Assembly (NCBI RefSeq): GCF_000284255.1
Contig: NC_017075.1
Coordinates: 4,216,001 to 4,280,000, forward strand
Source of the DNA: Rubrivivax gelatinosus IL144
Lineage (GTDB): Bacteria > Pseudomonadota > Gammaproteobacteria > Burkholderiales > Burkholderiaceae_C
DNA length: 64,000 bases
Direction: 5' to 3'
In this document: one piece after another, positions 1 through 7,724 of the stretch
Layout: each line of letters starts with the position of its first letter
Numbering within the stretch: the first letter of the stretch is position 1
The notes under the pieces: generated by a model
The model's input: the letters and a program-made list of their open reading frames with translations, nothing else
Databases searched by the model: none
Told to the model about the DNA's origin: nothing
Made by a program: the position numbers and the translations under genes

Positions 1-1
1 C

Positions 2-187
2 GCAAACGGCGTGTTCCGCGCCACCGAGCTGGAGGCTCGCCTGGCCGCCGACTGGTCGCCGCAGGCGCTGGCCGGCGCCAGCGTCTCGCCCGACGAACTG
101 GTCGACGACCTGCACGGCAGCGCCGAGTACCGCGCCGCGCTGATCCCGGTGCTGGCCGCGCGCGCCGTCGCGGCGACGCTGGGCTGA
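2..187 (+). CDS. Molybdenum hydroxylase FAD-binding (medium) subunit, C-terminal end only
   Basis: Only the last 61 codons are present; the 5' part lies before the window. The frame is open from base 2 and ends in TGA. The translated tail contains [20 protein letters not shown] followed by AARAV, which resembles the C-terminal helical domain of CoxM/xanthine-dehydrogenase FAD subunits (the segment ending in 'YR..L..VL..RA'). These subunits pass electrons from the molybdopterin and [2Fe-2S] subunits to FAD in cytoplasmic heterotrimers. The call relies on this short tail plus the coxD- and coxE-like genes that follow. The substrate (CO or another compound) cannot be told from this fragment. Confidence 0.65.
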   Translation, partial: ANGVFRATELEARLAADWSPQALAGASVSPDELVDDLHGSAEYRAALIPVLAARAVAATLG

Positions 188-193
188 GAGCGG

Positions 194-1105
194 GTGGCGT
201 CCGCCCTGCCCGCCAGCATCGACGAAACCGCGGCCCGCCTGCTCGCGCTGGACTACGTCGCCGAGCGTGCGCTGGCGACGACCGCCTTCCTGGCGCTGAA
301 GCTCGAGCGCCCGCTGTTCCTGGAAGGCGAGCCCGGCACCGGCAAGACCGAGATCGCCAAGGCGCTGGCGGCGATGCTGGGCCGGCCGCTGGTGCGCCTG
401 CAGTGCCACGAGGGGCTGGATCTCGCCGGCGCCGCCTACGAGTGGAACTACGCGCGCCAGATGCTGGAGATCCGCCTCGCCGAAGCGACCGGCGCCGACC
501 GCGAGCGCCTGGCGGCCGAGCTCTTCGGCGAACGGTTCCTGATCCGCCGCGCGCTGCTGCAGGCGCTGGACCCGCCCGACGGCCTGCCGCCGGTGCTGCT
601 GATCGACGAACTCGACCGCGCCGACGAGCCTTTCGAGGCTTTTCTGCTGGAAGTGCTGTCGGACTTCCAGATCACGATCCCCGAATACGGCACGGTGCGC
701 GCCACGGCGCCGCCGGTGGTCGTGCTGACCAGCAACCGCACGCGCGAGATCCACGACGCCGTCAAGCGCCGCTGCCTGTACCACTGGGTCGGCTTTCCCG
801 ACGCCGAACGCGAGCGCGCCATCCTCGCGCGGCGCGTGCCCGGCGCGCCCGAGGCGCTGTCGCGAGGCATCGTCGACTTCGTGCAGGCGCTGCGTGCGAT
901 CGAGCTCTACAAGCTGCCGGGCATCGCCGAGACGATCGAATGGACCCGCGCGCTGATGGCGCTGGACGCCGTCGAGCTGGACCCGGCCACCGTCGACGAC
1001 ACGCTGGGCGTGCTCTTGAAGTACCAGGACGACATCGCCCGCGTCCAGGGCGCCGAGGTCGCGCGCCTGCTCCAGGAGCTGCGCCAGGCCGCCGCGCCGC
1101 GCTGA
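194..1105 (+). CDS. coxD: CoxD-like MoxR-family AAA+ ATPase
   Basis: A 303-residue AAA+ ATPase of the MoxR type. The Walker A motif GEPGTGKT is at residues 45-52 and the Walker B region [11 protein letters not shown] at 134-144, followed by a sensor-1-like VVVLTSNRT. CoxD is known in Oligotropha as a chaperone ATPase that helps mature the [CuSMoO2] centre of CO dehydrogenase, working with the VWA protein CoxE. The GTG start lies 6 bases after the stop of the FAD subunit, which suggests translational coupling. A MoxR/VWA pair also serves other molybdenum hydroxylases, so the exact client is inferred. Confidence 0.85.
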   Translation: MASALPASIDETAARLLALDYVAERALATTAFLALKLERPLFLEGEPGTGKTEIAKALAAMLGRPLVRLQCHEGLDLAGAAYEWNYARQMLEIRLAEATGADRERLAAELFGERFLIRRALLQALDPPDGLPPVLLIDELDRADEPFEAFLLEVLSDFQITIPEYGTVRATAPPVVVLTSNRTREIHDAVKRRCLYHWVGFPDAERERAILARRVPGAPEALSRGIVDFVQALRAIELYKLPGIAETIEWTRALMALDAVELDPATVDDTLGVLLKYQDDIARVQGAEVARLLQELRQAAAPR

Positions 1106-1128
1106 ACCCGCCACCGCCGAGGACTGCC

Positions 1129-1650
1129 ATGAAACGTCTTGCCTGCCTGTGCACCCTGCTCGCCCTGGGCTGCGGCACCGCCGCCGCGGCCGAGGCCCAG
1201 GTCACGCTGAACCGCGCCGAAGCTTCCGGCCCCGGCGCCGAAGTCGGCCGCGTGCGCCTCGTCGAGACCCGCTACGGCCTCGCCTTCTACCCGGCGCTGC
1301 AAGGCCTGGCGCCCGGCGTGCACGGTTTCCACGTGCACGAGAAACCGTCCTGCGCGCCGGCCGAGCAGAACGGCAACGTCGTGCCCGCGGGCGGCGCCGG
1401 CGGCCACTACGACCCGGCGGGCAGCAAACGCCACGGCGAACCCTGGGGCGACGGCCACCTCGGCGACCTGCCGGCGCTGTACGTCGCCGCCGACGGCAGC
1501 GCGACGCAGCCGGTGCTGGCGCCGCGGCTGAAGCTGGCCGACGTGCGCGGCCACGCGCTGATGGTGCACGCCGGCGGCGACAACCACGACGACCACCCGG
1601 CGCCGCTGGGCGGCGGTGGCGCGCGCGTGGCCTGCGGTGTCATCGACTGA
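1129..1650 (+). CDS. sodC: Periplasmic Cu/Zn superoxide dismutase
   Basis: 173 residues with an N-terminal signal peptide ([20 protein letters not shown]) and the copper/zinc superoxide dismutase fold. Visible motifs are GVHGFHVHE (copper ligands), GGHYDP and [14 protein letters not shown] (zinc and bridging histidines), and a C-terminal [12 protein letters not shown]. It dismutates superoxide in the periplasm. The signal peptide contains a cysteine (LALGC), so a lipoprotein form cannot be excluded. It sits between coxD-like and coxE-like genes, and the coxE start overlaps its 3' end, so all three are probably co-transcribed. A SodC gene in this position is unusual. Confidence 0.93.
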   Translation: MKRLACLCTLLALGCGTAAAAEAQVTLNRAEASGPGAEVGRVRLVETRYGLAFYPALQGLAPGVHGFHVHEKPSCAPAEQNGNVVPAGGAGGHYDPAGSKRHGEPWGDGHLGDLPALYVAADGSATQPVLAPRLKLADVRGHALMVHAGGDNHDDHPAPLGGGGARVACGVID

Positions 1651-2815
1651 GCTGCCGGGCCGGCTGGCGGCCAACGTGCTGCACTTCGGCCGCGTGCTGC
1701 GCGCGGCCGGGCTGCCCGTCGGCAGCGACCGCATCGTGCTGGCGCTGCAGGCTCTGCAGGTCGCCGGGCTGGAGTCGCGCCGCGACTTCCACGACGTGCT
1801 CGCCGCCTGCCTGGTCGACCGCGTCGAGCACCGCGAGCTGTTCGACCAGGCGTTCGCGCTGTTCTGGCGCGACCCCGACCTCGCCGGCCGCATGCTGGCG
1901 ATGCTGCTGCCGCAGGTGCAGGCGCCGCGCCGGCCGCAGGACCGGCCGCGCGAGAACCGCCGCCTGGGCGACGCGCTGTTCCCGTCGCGCCCGCCGCCGC
2001 CGGCCGAACCGCCCGAGGCGGTGGAAGTCGATGCCCGCCTGGCCTGGAGCGAGCAGGAACTGCTGCGCAAGGCCGACTTCGAGACCATGAGCGCCGACGA
2101 ATGGCGGCGCGCGCTGGCGCTGGTGCACCGCCTGGCGCTGGCCTCCGAGCCGCTGGCGACGCGGCGCTGGCGCCCGGCGGCCCGGCCCGGGCGCCCGGAC
2201 CCGCGTGCCACGCTCAGTGCGCTGGCGCGCCACGGCGGCGAGCTGTGGCAGGTGCGCTGGCGCCGCGTGCGCGAGCAGCCAGCGCCGCTGGTCGTGCTGG
2301 CCGACATCTCGGGCTCGATGAGCCGCTACTCGCGCATGCTGCTGCACTTCGTGCACGCGCTGGGCCACGCCGAGGCGCGCGTCGAGAGCTTCGTCTTCGG
2401 CACCCGGCTCACGCGCACCACGCGCGCGCTGCGCCAGCGCGACCCGGATCTCGCGATCGCGCGTGTCGTGCACGAGGTCGACGACTGGTCAGGCGGCACG
2501 CGCATCCGCGACTGCCTGCACGAGTTCAACCGGCGCTGGGCGCGGCGCGTGCTCTCCAGCCGCACGACGGTGCTGCTGATCACCGACGGCCTGGAGCACG
2601 GGGACGGCGGCGCACTGGCCTTCGAGATGGACCGGCTGCACAAGAGCTGCCGCAAGCTGGTCTGGCTGAACCCGCTGCTGCGTTACGCCGGCTTCGAGCC
2701 GCGGGCCGCCGGCATCCGCGCGATGCTGCCGGCGGTCGACGCCTTCCTGCCGGCGCACGACCTGGCCAGCCTGGAAGACCTGGGCCGCGTGCTGGCCGGC
2801 GCGCCGCGCCGCTGA
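1637..2815 (+). CDS. coxE: CoxE-like von Willebrand factor A domain protein
   Basis: A 392-residue cytoplasmic protein with a C-terminal VWA domain. The MIDAS motif DISGSM is near residue 223, followed by a downstream SGGTRI and a conserved [11 protein letters not shown]. CoxE-family proteins partner MoxR ATPases such as CoxD in inserting or maturing metal centres of molybdenum hydroxylases. I chose the GTG at 1637 (protein begins MSSTELPG), 14 bases inside sodC. A longer form starting at GTG 1616 is possible but adds residues without homology. The middle region (residues 100-140) is rich in Pro and Arg and probably a linker. Confidence 0.8.
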   Translation: MSSTELPGRLAANVLHFGRVLRAAGLPVGSDRIVLALQALQVAGLESRRDFHDVLAACLVDRVEHRELFDQAFALFWRDPDLAGRMLAMLLPQVQAPRRPQDRPRENRRLGDALFPSRPPPPAEPPEAVEVDARLAWSEQELLRKADFETMSADEWRRALALVHRLALASEPLATRRWRPAARPGRPDPRATLSALARHGGELWQVRWRRVREQPAPLVVLADISGSMSRYSRMLLHFVHALGHAEARVESFVFGTRLTRTTRALRQRDPDLAIARVVHEVDDWSGGTRIRDCLHEFNRRWARRVLSSRTTVLLITDGLEHGDGGALAFEMDRLHKSCRKLVWLNPLLRYAGFEPRAAGIRAMLPAVDAFLPAHDLASLEDLGRVLAGAPRR

Positions 2816-2911
2816 GCGCCGGCCGGCGGGGAACTTCGGGCCCGCCGCAGGCTCCTTCATCGTGGTCGGCCCGGCCACGATGGCGTGGCGGCCGCCGCGA
2901 AGGAGAACTCG

Positions 2912-3388
2912 ATGACGACCCAAGACCGACGGCCGCCACGAACCGCGGCTGCCCACGCCCTGGCGATGATGGTCGCGGCCAACGGCCACGCCGACCCGCG
3001 CGAGCTGCAGGCGCTGGAAGAACTGGAGGCTTTCTCCCGCCTCGGCGTGCCGCGCCACGCCTTCGAGGTCATGGTGCAGGAATGCCTGGAAGGCGCCGGC
3101 ATCGGCCTGGCCGCCAGCTCCTGGCTGCACGCGCGCGACCAGGCCCACGTCGACCGCCTGCTCGACGCCGTCACCGACCCGCAGGAACGCCTGCTGGTCT
3201 GCCGCCTCGGCGCCGCCGTGATGATGGCCGACGGCTGCCTGTCCTGGGACGAGCGCCTGGTCTTCGACCACGCGCTGGCGCGCTGGCACATCAGCCGCTC
3301 GATGCTGACCCAGGCGATCCTGCACGACCGCACCCCGGCCGCCGGCCGCCATGCGCGGCCGTTGGCTGCACGGCCTGTCGCAAGCTGA
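2912..3388 (+). CDS. TerB-like helical protein
   Basis: 158 residues, soluble, with no signal peptide. Two stretches, AHALAMMVAANGHADPRE and LGAAVMMADGCLSWDE, follow the pattern of TerB/DjlA-type domains, where a helix ends in a 'DG' turn followed by an acidic residue. Such domains are known in tellurite-resistance and co-chaperone proteins, but their molecular role is poorly defined. The ATG at 2912 has a strong AAGGAG six bases upstream and is preferred over an upstream in-frame ATG. The gene follows the coxE-like gene after about 95 bases, so it may be the last gene of that operon. The family assignment is by motif only. Confidence 0.5.
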   Translation: MTTQDRRPPRTAAAHALAMMVAANGHADPRELQALEELEAFSRLGVPRHAFEVMVQECLEGAGIGLAASSWLHARDQAHVDRLLDAVTDPQERLLVCRLGAAVMMADGCLSWDERLVFDHALARWHISRSMLTQAILHDRTPAAGRHARPLAARPVAS

Positions 3389-3435
3389 GCCCCCTGGCGC
3401 GGTCAGAGAGCGGCTGAAGCCCCCTCACCCTCCGC

Positions 3436-3606
3436 GATCAAGCTTCCCGCCACAGGCCGGCTTTGCCGGCCTGTCGGCGGACGGCCCTGCGGGCCGCGCC
3501 GGACCAGGGACCCGGCCCTTCGCCAGACGCACCCCGTCCACCGGACGGGCTGCGTCCGGGCTCAGCCCCCTCGGGGGGTGGCGAGCGCCAGCGAGCCCGG
3601 GGGCTC
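3436..3606. repeat. Dispersed intergenic repeat, copy A (with internal insertion)
   Basis: This element lies between two convergent genes. Its left part (GATCAAGCTTCCCGCCAC, then GGCCGGCTTTGCCGGCC, then GTCGGCGGACGGCCC) and right part (CCCCCTCGGGGGGTGGCGAG) match the reverse complement of the element at 9882-9969. Copy A has about 80 extra bases in the middle. It contains two GC-rich hairpins and no credible ORF. The position between converging 3' ends fits a role as a bidirectional terminator or as a mobile intergenic repeat. Confidence 0.7.
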
Positions 3607-4801
3607 ACATCCCACAGGAGCGGAAGCCGCAGAACATCGTGTCGGCTTCGACCGGCGCAAACCGCCGCGCCTTCGCATGCACCTGGCGCAGCCGCGTCAT
3701 CCACGACGCGCCGCGCAGCACGCCGGCCGGCTGCGCGGGCAGCGCGTCCAGCGCCGAGGCGCCGGCGGTGTAACCCGGCCAGGGCCGGGCGCTGCCGGCG
3801 ACCCACTCGAAGACCTGGCCCCAGGCGAAGCCGCGGCCGCTGGCCTGCAGCGCGGCGCATTCCCATTCGGGTTCGGTCGGCAGGCGCCGGCCGGCCCAGC
3901 GGCACCAGGCCTCGGCCTCGTGGCGGCTGACGTGCAGCGCCGCCTGGCCCGGTGCGGCACGGCGCAGCTCGCCGTGGCGCTGCACCAGCACGCCGCCGCG
4001 CAGCTGCTCGACGTGGCGCGGCGCGCGCCGACCCTCGGCCTGCAGCCAGGCCCAGCCGGCTTCGCTCCAGCACTCGCGGCGGTCGTAGCCGCCGTCCTCG
4101 GCGAACTCGACGTAACGCGCCCACGACACCGGCTGGGCGTCGATCTCGAACTCGGGCAGCGCCACCTCGTGCGCCCAGCGCTCGTTCTCGGGCACCGCGC
4201 CGCCGCCGGGCGGCGAGCCCAGCATCAACCGCTGCGCCGGCAGCCAGACCGGCGCGCGCTCGGCGAACGCCGGCGGCTCGCGCCAGGGCAGCGGCGGCTC
4301 GCCGCCGGCGTGCAGCTGCAGCGCCGCGGCGCGTTCGGCCAGCGCCTCGCCCAGCCGGTCCTCGTGGCGCAGCGCGGTGCGGAAGACGTGGAGCCCGTCG
4401 TCGTCGCCGTGCGCCGCCGACAGCAGGTCCAGCGTCGTCTCCAGCGTCTGCGCCAGCCAGGCGCGCAAGGCGTCGGCGCGCGGGGCCGGCGCGGCGCCGG
4501 CCAGCCAGGCGTCGATCGCCGCGTCGGCCGGCGGCAGGCGCAGCGCCGAAGGCTCGGCGGCTTCGCCGCACTGGCGGCGCACGTTGCGCGCGATCCAGCG
4601 GTCCTGCCAGGCGCCGGCACGCGCGGCCAGTGCCAGCGGCGCCGGGCCGCCGTCGGTCGCGAGCAGCGCGCCGCGCGCCTCCAGCGCGGCCAGCCAGCGC
4701 AGCGTGTGGTTGCGCGCGTCCATCAGCGCCAGCGACAGCAGGTCGGCGCCAGCGCGGCGCATCGCCGCCGCGTCGTCCAGCGCGGCGGCGCGGGGCTTCA
4801 C
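3605..4801 (-). CDS. EgtB/SUMF1-family protein (DinB-like plus FGE-sulfatase domains)
   Basis: 398 residues. The N-terminal half looks like a DinB-type four-helix domain (from DARNHTLRWLAAL). The C-terminal half is a formylglycine-generating-enzyme fold with WARYVEFAEDGGYDRRE, HVSRHEAEAWCRWAGRRLPT, PTEPEWECAA and a final MFCGFRS. This domain order is that of EgtB and the selenoneine synthase SenA, non-haem iron enzymes that join cysteine or selenosugars to hercynine. The expected HxxxHxE iron motif reads HEDRLGE, so one histidine appears to be replaced by leucine and activity is uncertain. The GTG start overlaps the stop of the upstream response regulator (GTGA), so the two are translationally coupled. 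I see no hercynine methyltransferase gene nearby. Confidence 0.65.
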   Translation of the reverse strand: MKPRAAALDDAAAMRRAGADLLSLALMDARNHTLRWLAALEARGALLATDGGPAPLALAARAGAWQDRWIARNVRRQCGEAAEPSALRLPPADAAIDAWLAGAAPAPRADALRAWLAQTLETTLDLLSAAHGDDDGLHVFRTALRHEDRLGEALAERAAALQLHAGGEPPLPWREPPAFAERAPVWLPAQRLMLGSPPGGGAVPENERWAHEVALPEFEIDAQPVSWARYVEFAEDGGYDRRECWSEAGWAWLQAEGRRAPRHVEQLRGGVLVQRHGELRRAAPGQAALHVSRHEAEAWCRWAGRRLPTEPEWECAALQASGRGFAWGQVFEWVAGSARPWPGYTAGASALDALPAQPAGVLRGASWMTRLRQVHAKARRFAPVEADTMFCGFRSCGM

Positions 4802-5433
4802 GAGCCGACGAGCCCGTTGCGGATCGCGTAGACCGTCAGTTCGGAGTTGTTCGCCAGCTGCAGCTTCTCGAGCACGCGGGCGCGGTAGACCGACACGGTC
4901 TTGGGGCTGAGCATCAGCTCCTCGGCGATGTCGGCCAGGCGCTTGCCCGAGGCGATCATCACCAGGGTCTGCAGCTCGCGGTCGGAGAGCTTCTGGTGCG
5001 GCGTCTCGAGCACCGGCGCGGTCAGGCTCTCGACCAGCATCTGCGCGATCTCGGGCGTCACGTACTTGCGGCCCTGGGCGACGGTGCGCACCGCGTCGAC
5101 GATCTGGCGCGGCTCGCCGCCCTTGTTGACGTAGCCGAAGGCGCCGCCGCGCAGCGCGCGGATCGCGTACTGGTCCTCGGGATACATGCTGACGATCAGC
5201 ACCTTGACCGCCGAGCCCTCGTCCTTCAGCGCGTGCAGCGCGTCCAGGCCGCTGCGGCCGGGCAGGTTGATGTCCAGCACCAGCACGTCGCAGCTGGTGC
5301 CGCGCATCAGCGTGCGCAGCTCGCCGTAGTCGCCGGCTTCGCCGACGACGCGGATGTCGGGGGCGTCGGCCAGCGTGTCGCGGATCCCGCGGCGGATCAG
5401 CGCGTGGTCGTCGCAGAGGATGACGTCGATCAT
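4798..5433 (-). CDS. NarL/FixJ-family response regulator
   Basis: 211 residues. The N-terminal receiver domain has the acidic pair in VILCDDHALIRRG, the phospho-acceptor Asp in VLVLDINLPGRSG and the conserved Lys in GYVNKGGE. The C-terminal LuxR-type helix-turn-helix (LSDRELQTLVMIASGK...LSPKTVSVYRARVLEKL) binds DNA. It is the expected partner of the HisKA_3 kinase encoded directly upstream, 23 bases away. Translation is coupled to the EgtB/SUMF1-like gene downstream. Regulatory targets are not evident. Confidence 0.93.
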   Translation of the reverse strand: MIDVILCDDHALIRRGIRDTLADAPDIRVVGEAGDYGELRTLMRGTSCDVLVLDINLPGRSGLDALHALKDEGSAVKVLIVSMYPEDQYAIRALRGGAFGYVNKGGEPRQIVDAVRTVAQGRKYVTPEIAQMLVESLTAPVLETPHQKLSDRELQTLVMIASGKRLADIAEELMLSPKTVSVYRARVLEKLQLANNSELTVYAIRNGLVGS

Positions 5434-5456
5434 CGGGCGCTCCGTGACTGCGGGCC

Positions 5457-6590
5457 TTACAGCGAGGCCCAGGCCGAGGGGTCGTGCTCGCGGTCGTCGC
5501 GCGGGTCCAGCAGCGCGCCGCCGCCCGGAGTCAGCGGCACCGAGAGGATCAGCGTCGTGCCGCCCGGGCCGCTGCTCAGGTCGATCCAGCCGCCGACGGT
5601 GGCCGCGCGCTCCTTCAGGCCGCGGATGCCGAAGCTCTGCGCCTTGGCCAGATCGGCGGCCGACAGGCCGCGGCCGTTGTCGCTGACTTCCAGCGACATC
5701 ACGCCGCCGGTCAGCGACAGGTCGATGGACACGCGCGTCGCCTGCGCGTGCTTGGAAATGTTGGTGAGCGCTTCCTGCGCCGTGCGATACGCCACCAGCG
5801 GCACGCCCAGCGGCAGCTGCGGCTTCTCGTAGCTGGTGCGGAAGGCGCAGGGCACGCCGCTGCGGCGCTCGAAACGCCCGGCCAGCCACTGCAGCGCCGG
5901 CACCAGGCCTTGCTCCAGGATCGCCGGCCGCAGGTTGTGCATGATGCGCTGGCTGGCTTCGATGGCGTGCGTGACGGTGTCCAGCGCGCTCTGCACGCGG
6001 GTCTTCAACTCGGGTGTCGTGACGCGTTGCCCGATCCAGTGCAGGTCGAACTTCAGCGCCGTCAGCGAGCCGCCGACATCGTCATGGATCTCGCGCGCGA
6101 TCGCGTTGCGTTCGGCCTCGACCGACAGCTGCAGATGCTGCGCCAGCTCGGACAGCCGTTCCTGCGAGGCCTGCAGCTCGTGGTCGGAGCGCAGCTTGGC
6201 GCGCCGCGTCTCGGCCGCGGCGATCGCGTGCTCGATGGCCGGCGCCAGGCGCGCGAGGTTGTTCTTCAGCAGATAGTCGCTGGCGCCGTTGCGCATCGCC
6301 TCGACCGCCACGTCCTCGCCGATCTCGCCGGACACCAGGATGAAGGGCACCAGGCAGCCGGTCTGGCGCACGATCTCCAGCGCCTGCAGCCCGGTGAACG
6401 ACGGCAGGTTGTAGTCGGAGAGGATCAGGTCCCAGGGGCGTGCCAGCGCCTCGACGAAGGCCTCGCGGCTGTCGACGCGTTCGACCTGGACCTGCAGCCC
6501 GGCACGGCGAAGCTGCGCCATCGCCAGCGCGTGGTCGGCTTCGGAGTCTTCGAGGTGCAGCAGGCGCACCGGGGCCATGGGGGCGCTCAT
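5457..6590 (-). CDS. Receiver-fused HisKA_3 sensor histidine kinase
   Basis: A 377-residue soluble kinase. It begins with a receiver domain (LLHLEDSEADHALA; phospho-acceptor in LILSDYNLPSFTG). A HisKA_3 dimerisation domain follows (ERNAIAREIHDDVGGSLTAL, where H is the phosphorylated residue), then a HATPase_c domain (YRTAQEALTNISKHAQAT, DNGRGLS, SFGIRGLKERA). There is no membrane segment or input domain besides the N-terminal receiver, so it is probably driven by another phosphorelay protein. The kinase family matches the NarL-type regulator encoded next. I chose the ATG at 6590; a GTG 18 bases upstream is also in frame. Confidence 0.88.
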   Translation of the reverse strand: MSAPMAPVRLLHLEDSEADHALAMAQLRRAGLQVQVERVDSREAFVEALARPWDLILSDYNLPSFTGLQALEIVRQTGCLVPFILVSGEIGEDVAVEAMRNGASDYLLKNNLARLAPAIEHAIAAAETRRAKLRSDHELQASQERLSELAQHLQLSVEAERNAIAREIHDDVGGSLTALKFDLHWIGQRVTTPELKTRVQSALDTVTHAIEASQRIMHNLRPAILEQGLVPALQWLAGRFERRSGVPCAFRTSYEKPQLPLGVPLVAYRTAQEALTNISKHAQATRVSIDLSLTGGVMSLEVSDNGRGLSAADLAKAQSFGIRGLKERAATVGGWIDLSSGPGGTTLILSVPLTPGGGALLDPRDDREHDPSAWASL

Positions 6591-6805
6591 TCGTGAAGTA
6601 TCGCGCACCCGGGCCGACGGCCCCTTCCACGCAAGGGCGCGCCGACGCAGAAATATGACGCGAATCGCCGCGTCTTCCGCTCAATGTTTGCAGGCCCCGT
6701 GCCGAAAATGGTTCGGAAGAGGCCCGGCGGGCCGTCCCGGCATGCACTCGTCTGGTGCACCGAAGGCCCGCCATGCCATCGAAACACCGAACACCCGGAG
6801 CCCGG

Positions 6806-7267
6806 ATGCTCACCCAGGAATCACACGACACGGCAGCCGAAGGCACGATGCCGTTGCTGGCCGCGGCGGATCTGCAGGACCACCTGCTCGTCGCGAGCAA
6901 CGACCTCGACCGTCTGCAGCGGCTGCTGAGCGACGCCTGCGACGCGCTGCTGGTGCACTTCTACGGCGCCACCAGCGAGCTCAAGCAGTTGCTGCACTCG
7001 GCCGCCCCGCACCCGGAGCTCGACAGCCACCAGCTGCACGTGGCGATGGAGCACATGGCCGGCGCGATCACGGCGATGCAGTTCCAGGACATGGCTTCGC
7101 AGCTGGTCCATCACACGGCGAAGCGGCTGCGCAACTGCGCCGACCGCATCGCCCGCGACACGATGGGGGACGACGAGGACGGCGAGACGCTCGTCGAGGA
7201 GGCGCCGCTGCGCCCCAACCCCGTGACCCAGGACGAGATGGACGCCGGGTCCATCGAACTCTTCTGA
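6806..7267 (+). CDS. CheZ-like small chemotaxis protein
   Basis: 153 residues, predicted largely helical. The segment AITAMQFQDMASQLVHHT resembles the central helix of CheZ ('LQFQDLTGQ'), the CheY-P phosphatase, but the protein is shorter and the C-terminus ends in a different acidic tail (DEMDAGSIELF). It is the first gene of a chemosensory cluster, 54 bases before a CheY-like gene, which supports a role in CheY dephosphorylation or localisation. The start at 6806 is chosen for its upstream GGAG; an ATG at 6773 is also in frame. Function is inferred from the motif and neighbours. Confidence 0.5.
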   Translation: MLTQESHDTAAEGTMPLLAAADLQDHLLVASNDLDRLQRLLSDACDALLVHFYGATSELKQLLHSAAPHPELDSHQLHVAMEHMAGAITAMQFQDMASQLVHHTAKRLRNCADRIARDTMGDDEDGETLVEEAPLRPNPVTQDEMDAGSIELF

Positions 7268-7321
7268 CCGCCCGGCGCCCCCGCATCCCAGAACTCCAAC
7301 CTTCCCCCCGAGAGACCACCC

Positions 7322-7684
7322 ATGCACTCGATCCTTGCCGTTGATGACAGCGCCTCGATGCGCCAGATGGTGTCGTTCACGCTGAAGAACGCGGGCTTCC
7401 AGGTCGTCGAGGCCGTCGACGGCCAGGACGCCTACGAAAAGGCGAACCAGCGCGACTTCAATCTCGTGCTGACGGACCAGAACATGCCGCGCATGGACGG
7501 CATCAGCCTGACCAAGAAGCTGCGCGAGAACCCGAAGTTCAAGGCGACGCCGATCCTCATCCTGACCACCGAGTCCAGCGACCAGATGAAGCAGGCCGGC
7601 CGTGCCGCCGGCGCCACCGGCTGGCTCGTCAAGCCCTTCGACCCCGCCAAGCTCGTCGAGGTCATCGGCAAGGTCATTCGCTGA
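7322..7684 (+). CDS. cheY: CheY-like chemotaxis response regulator
   Basis: A single receiver domain of 120 residues. The features are the acidic pair in ILAVDDSASMRQMV, the phospho-acceptor Asp in LVLTDQNMPRMDG, Thr/Ser in LTTESSD and the conserved Lys in WLVKPFDP. It receives phosphate from CheA and, in chemotaxis, binds the flagellar switch. It lies 40 bases before cheA. The sequence type (starting MHSILAVDDSASMR) is common in the extra chemosensory clusters of betaproteobacteria, so it may serve a pathway other than the main flagellar one. Confidence 0.93.
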   Translation: MHSILAVDDSASMRQMVSFTLKNAGFQVVEAVDGQDAYEKANQRDFNLVLTDQNMPRMDGISLTKKLRENPKFKATPILILTTESSDQMKQAGRAAGATGWLVKPFDPAKLVEVIGKVIR

Positions 7685-7724
7685 GATCCCGGGCGGGATC
7701 CCAGCAGGCAAACGGAGCACGACC

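Noticed and set aside
1616..1636. Longer coxE start at GTG 1616
   Set aside because: It adds seven residues encoded inside sodC without similarity; GTG 1637 gives a more natural N-terminus.
403..4571. Long Arg/Pro/Ala-rich ORFs on both strands, several over 300 codons
   Set aside because: They lie opposite or out of frame with well-supported genes, lack family motifs and have the composition expected of high-GC shadow frames.
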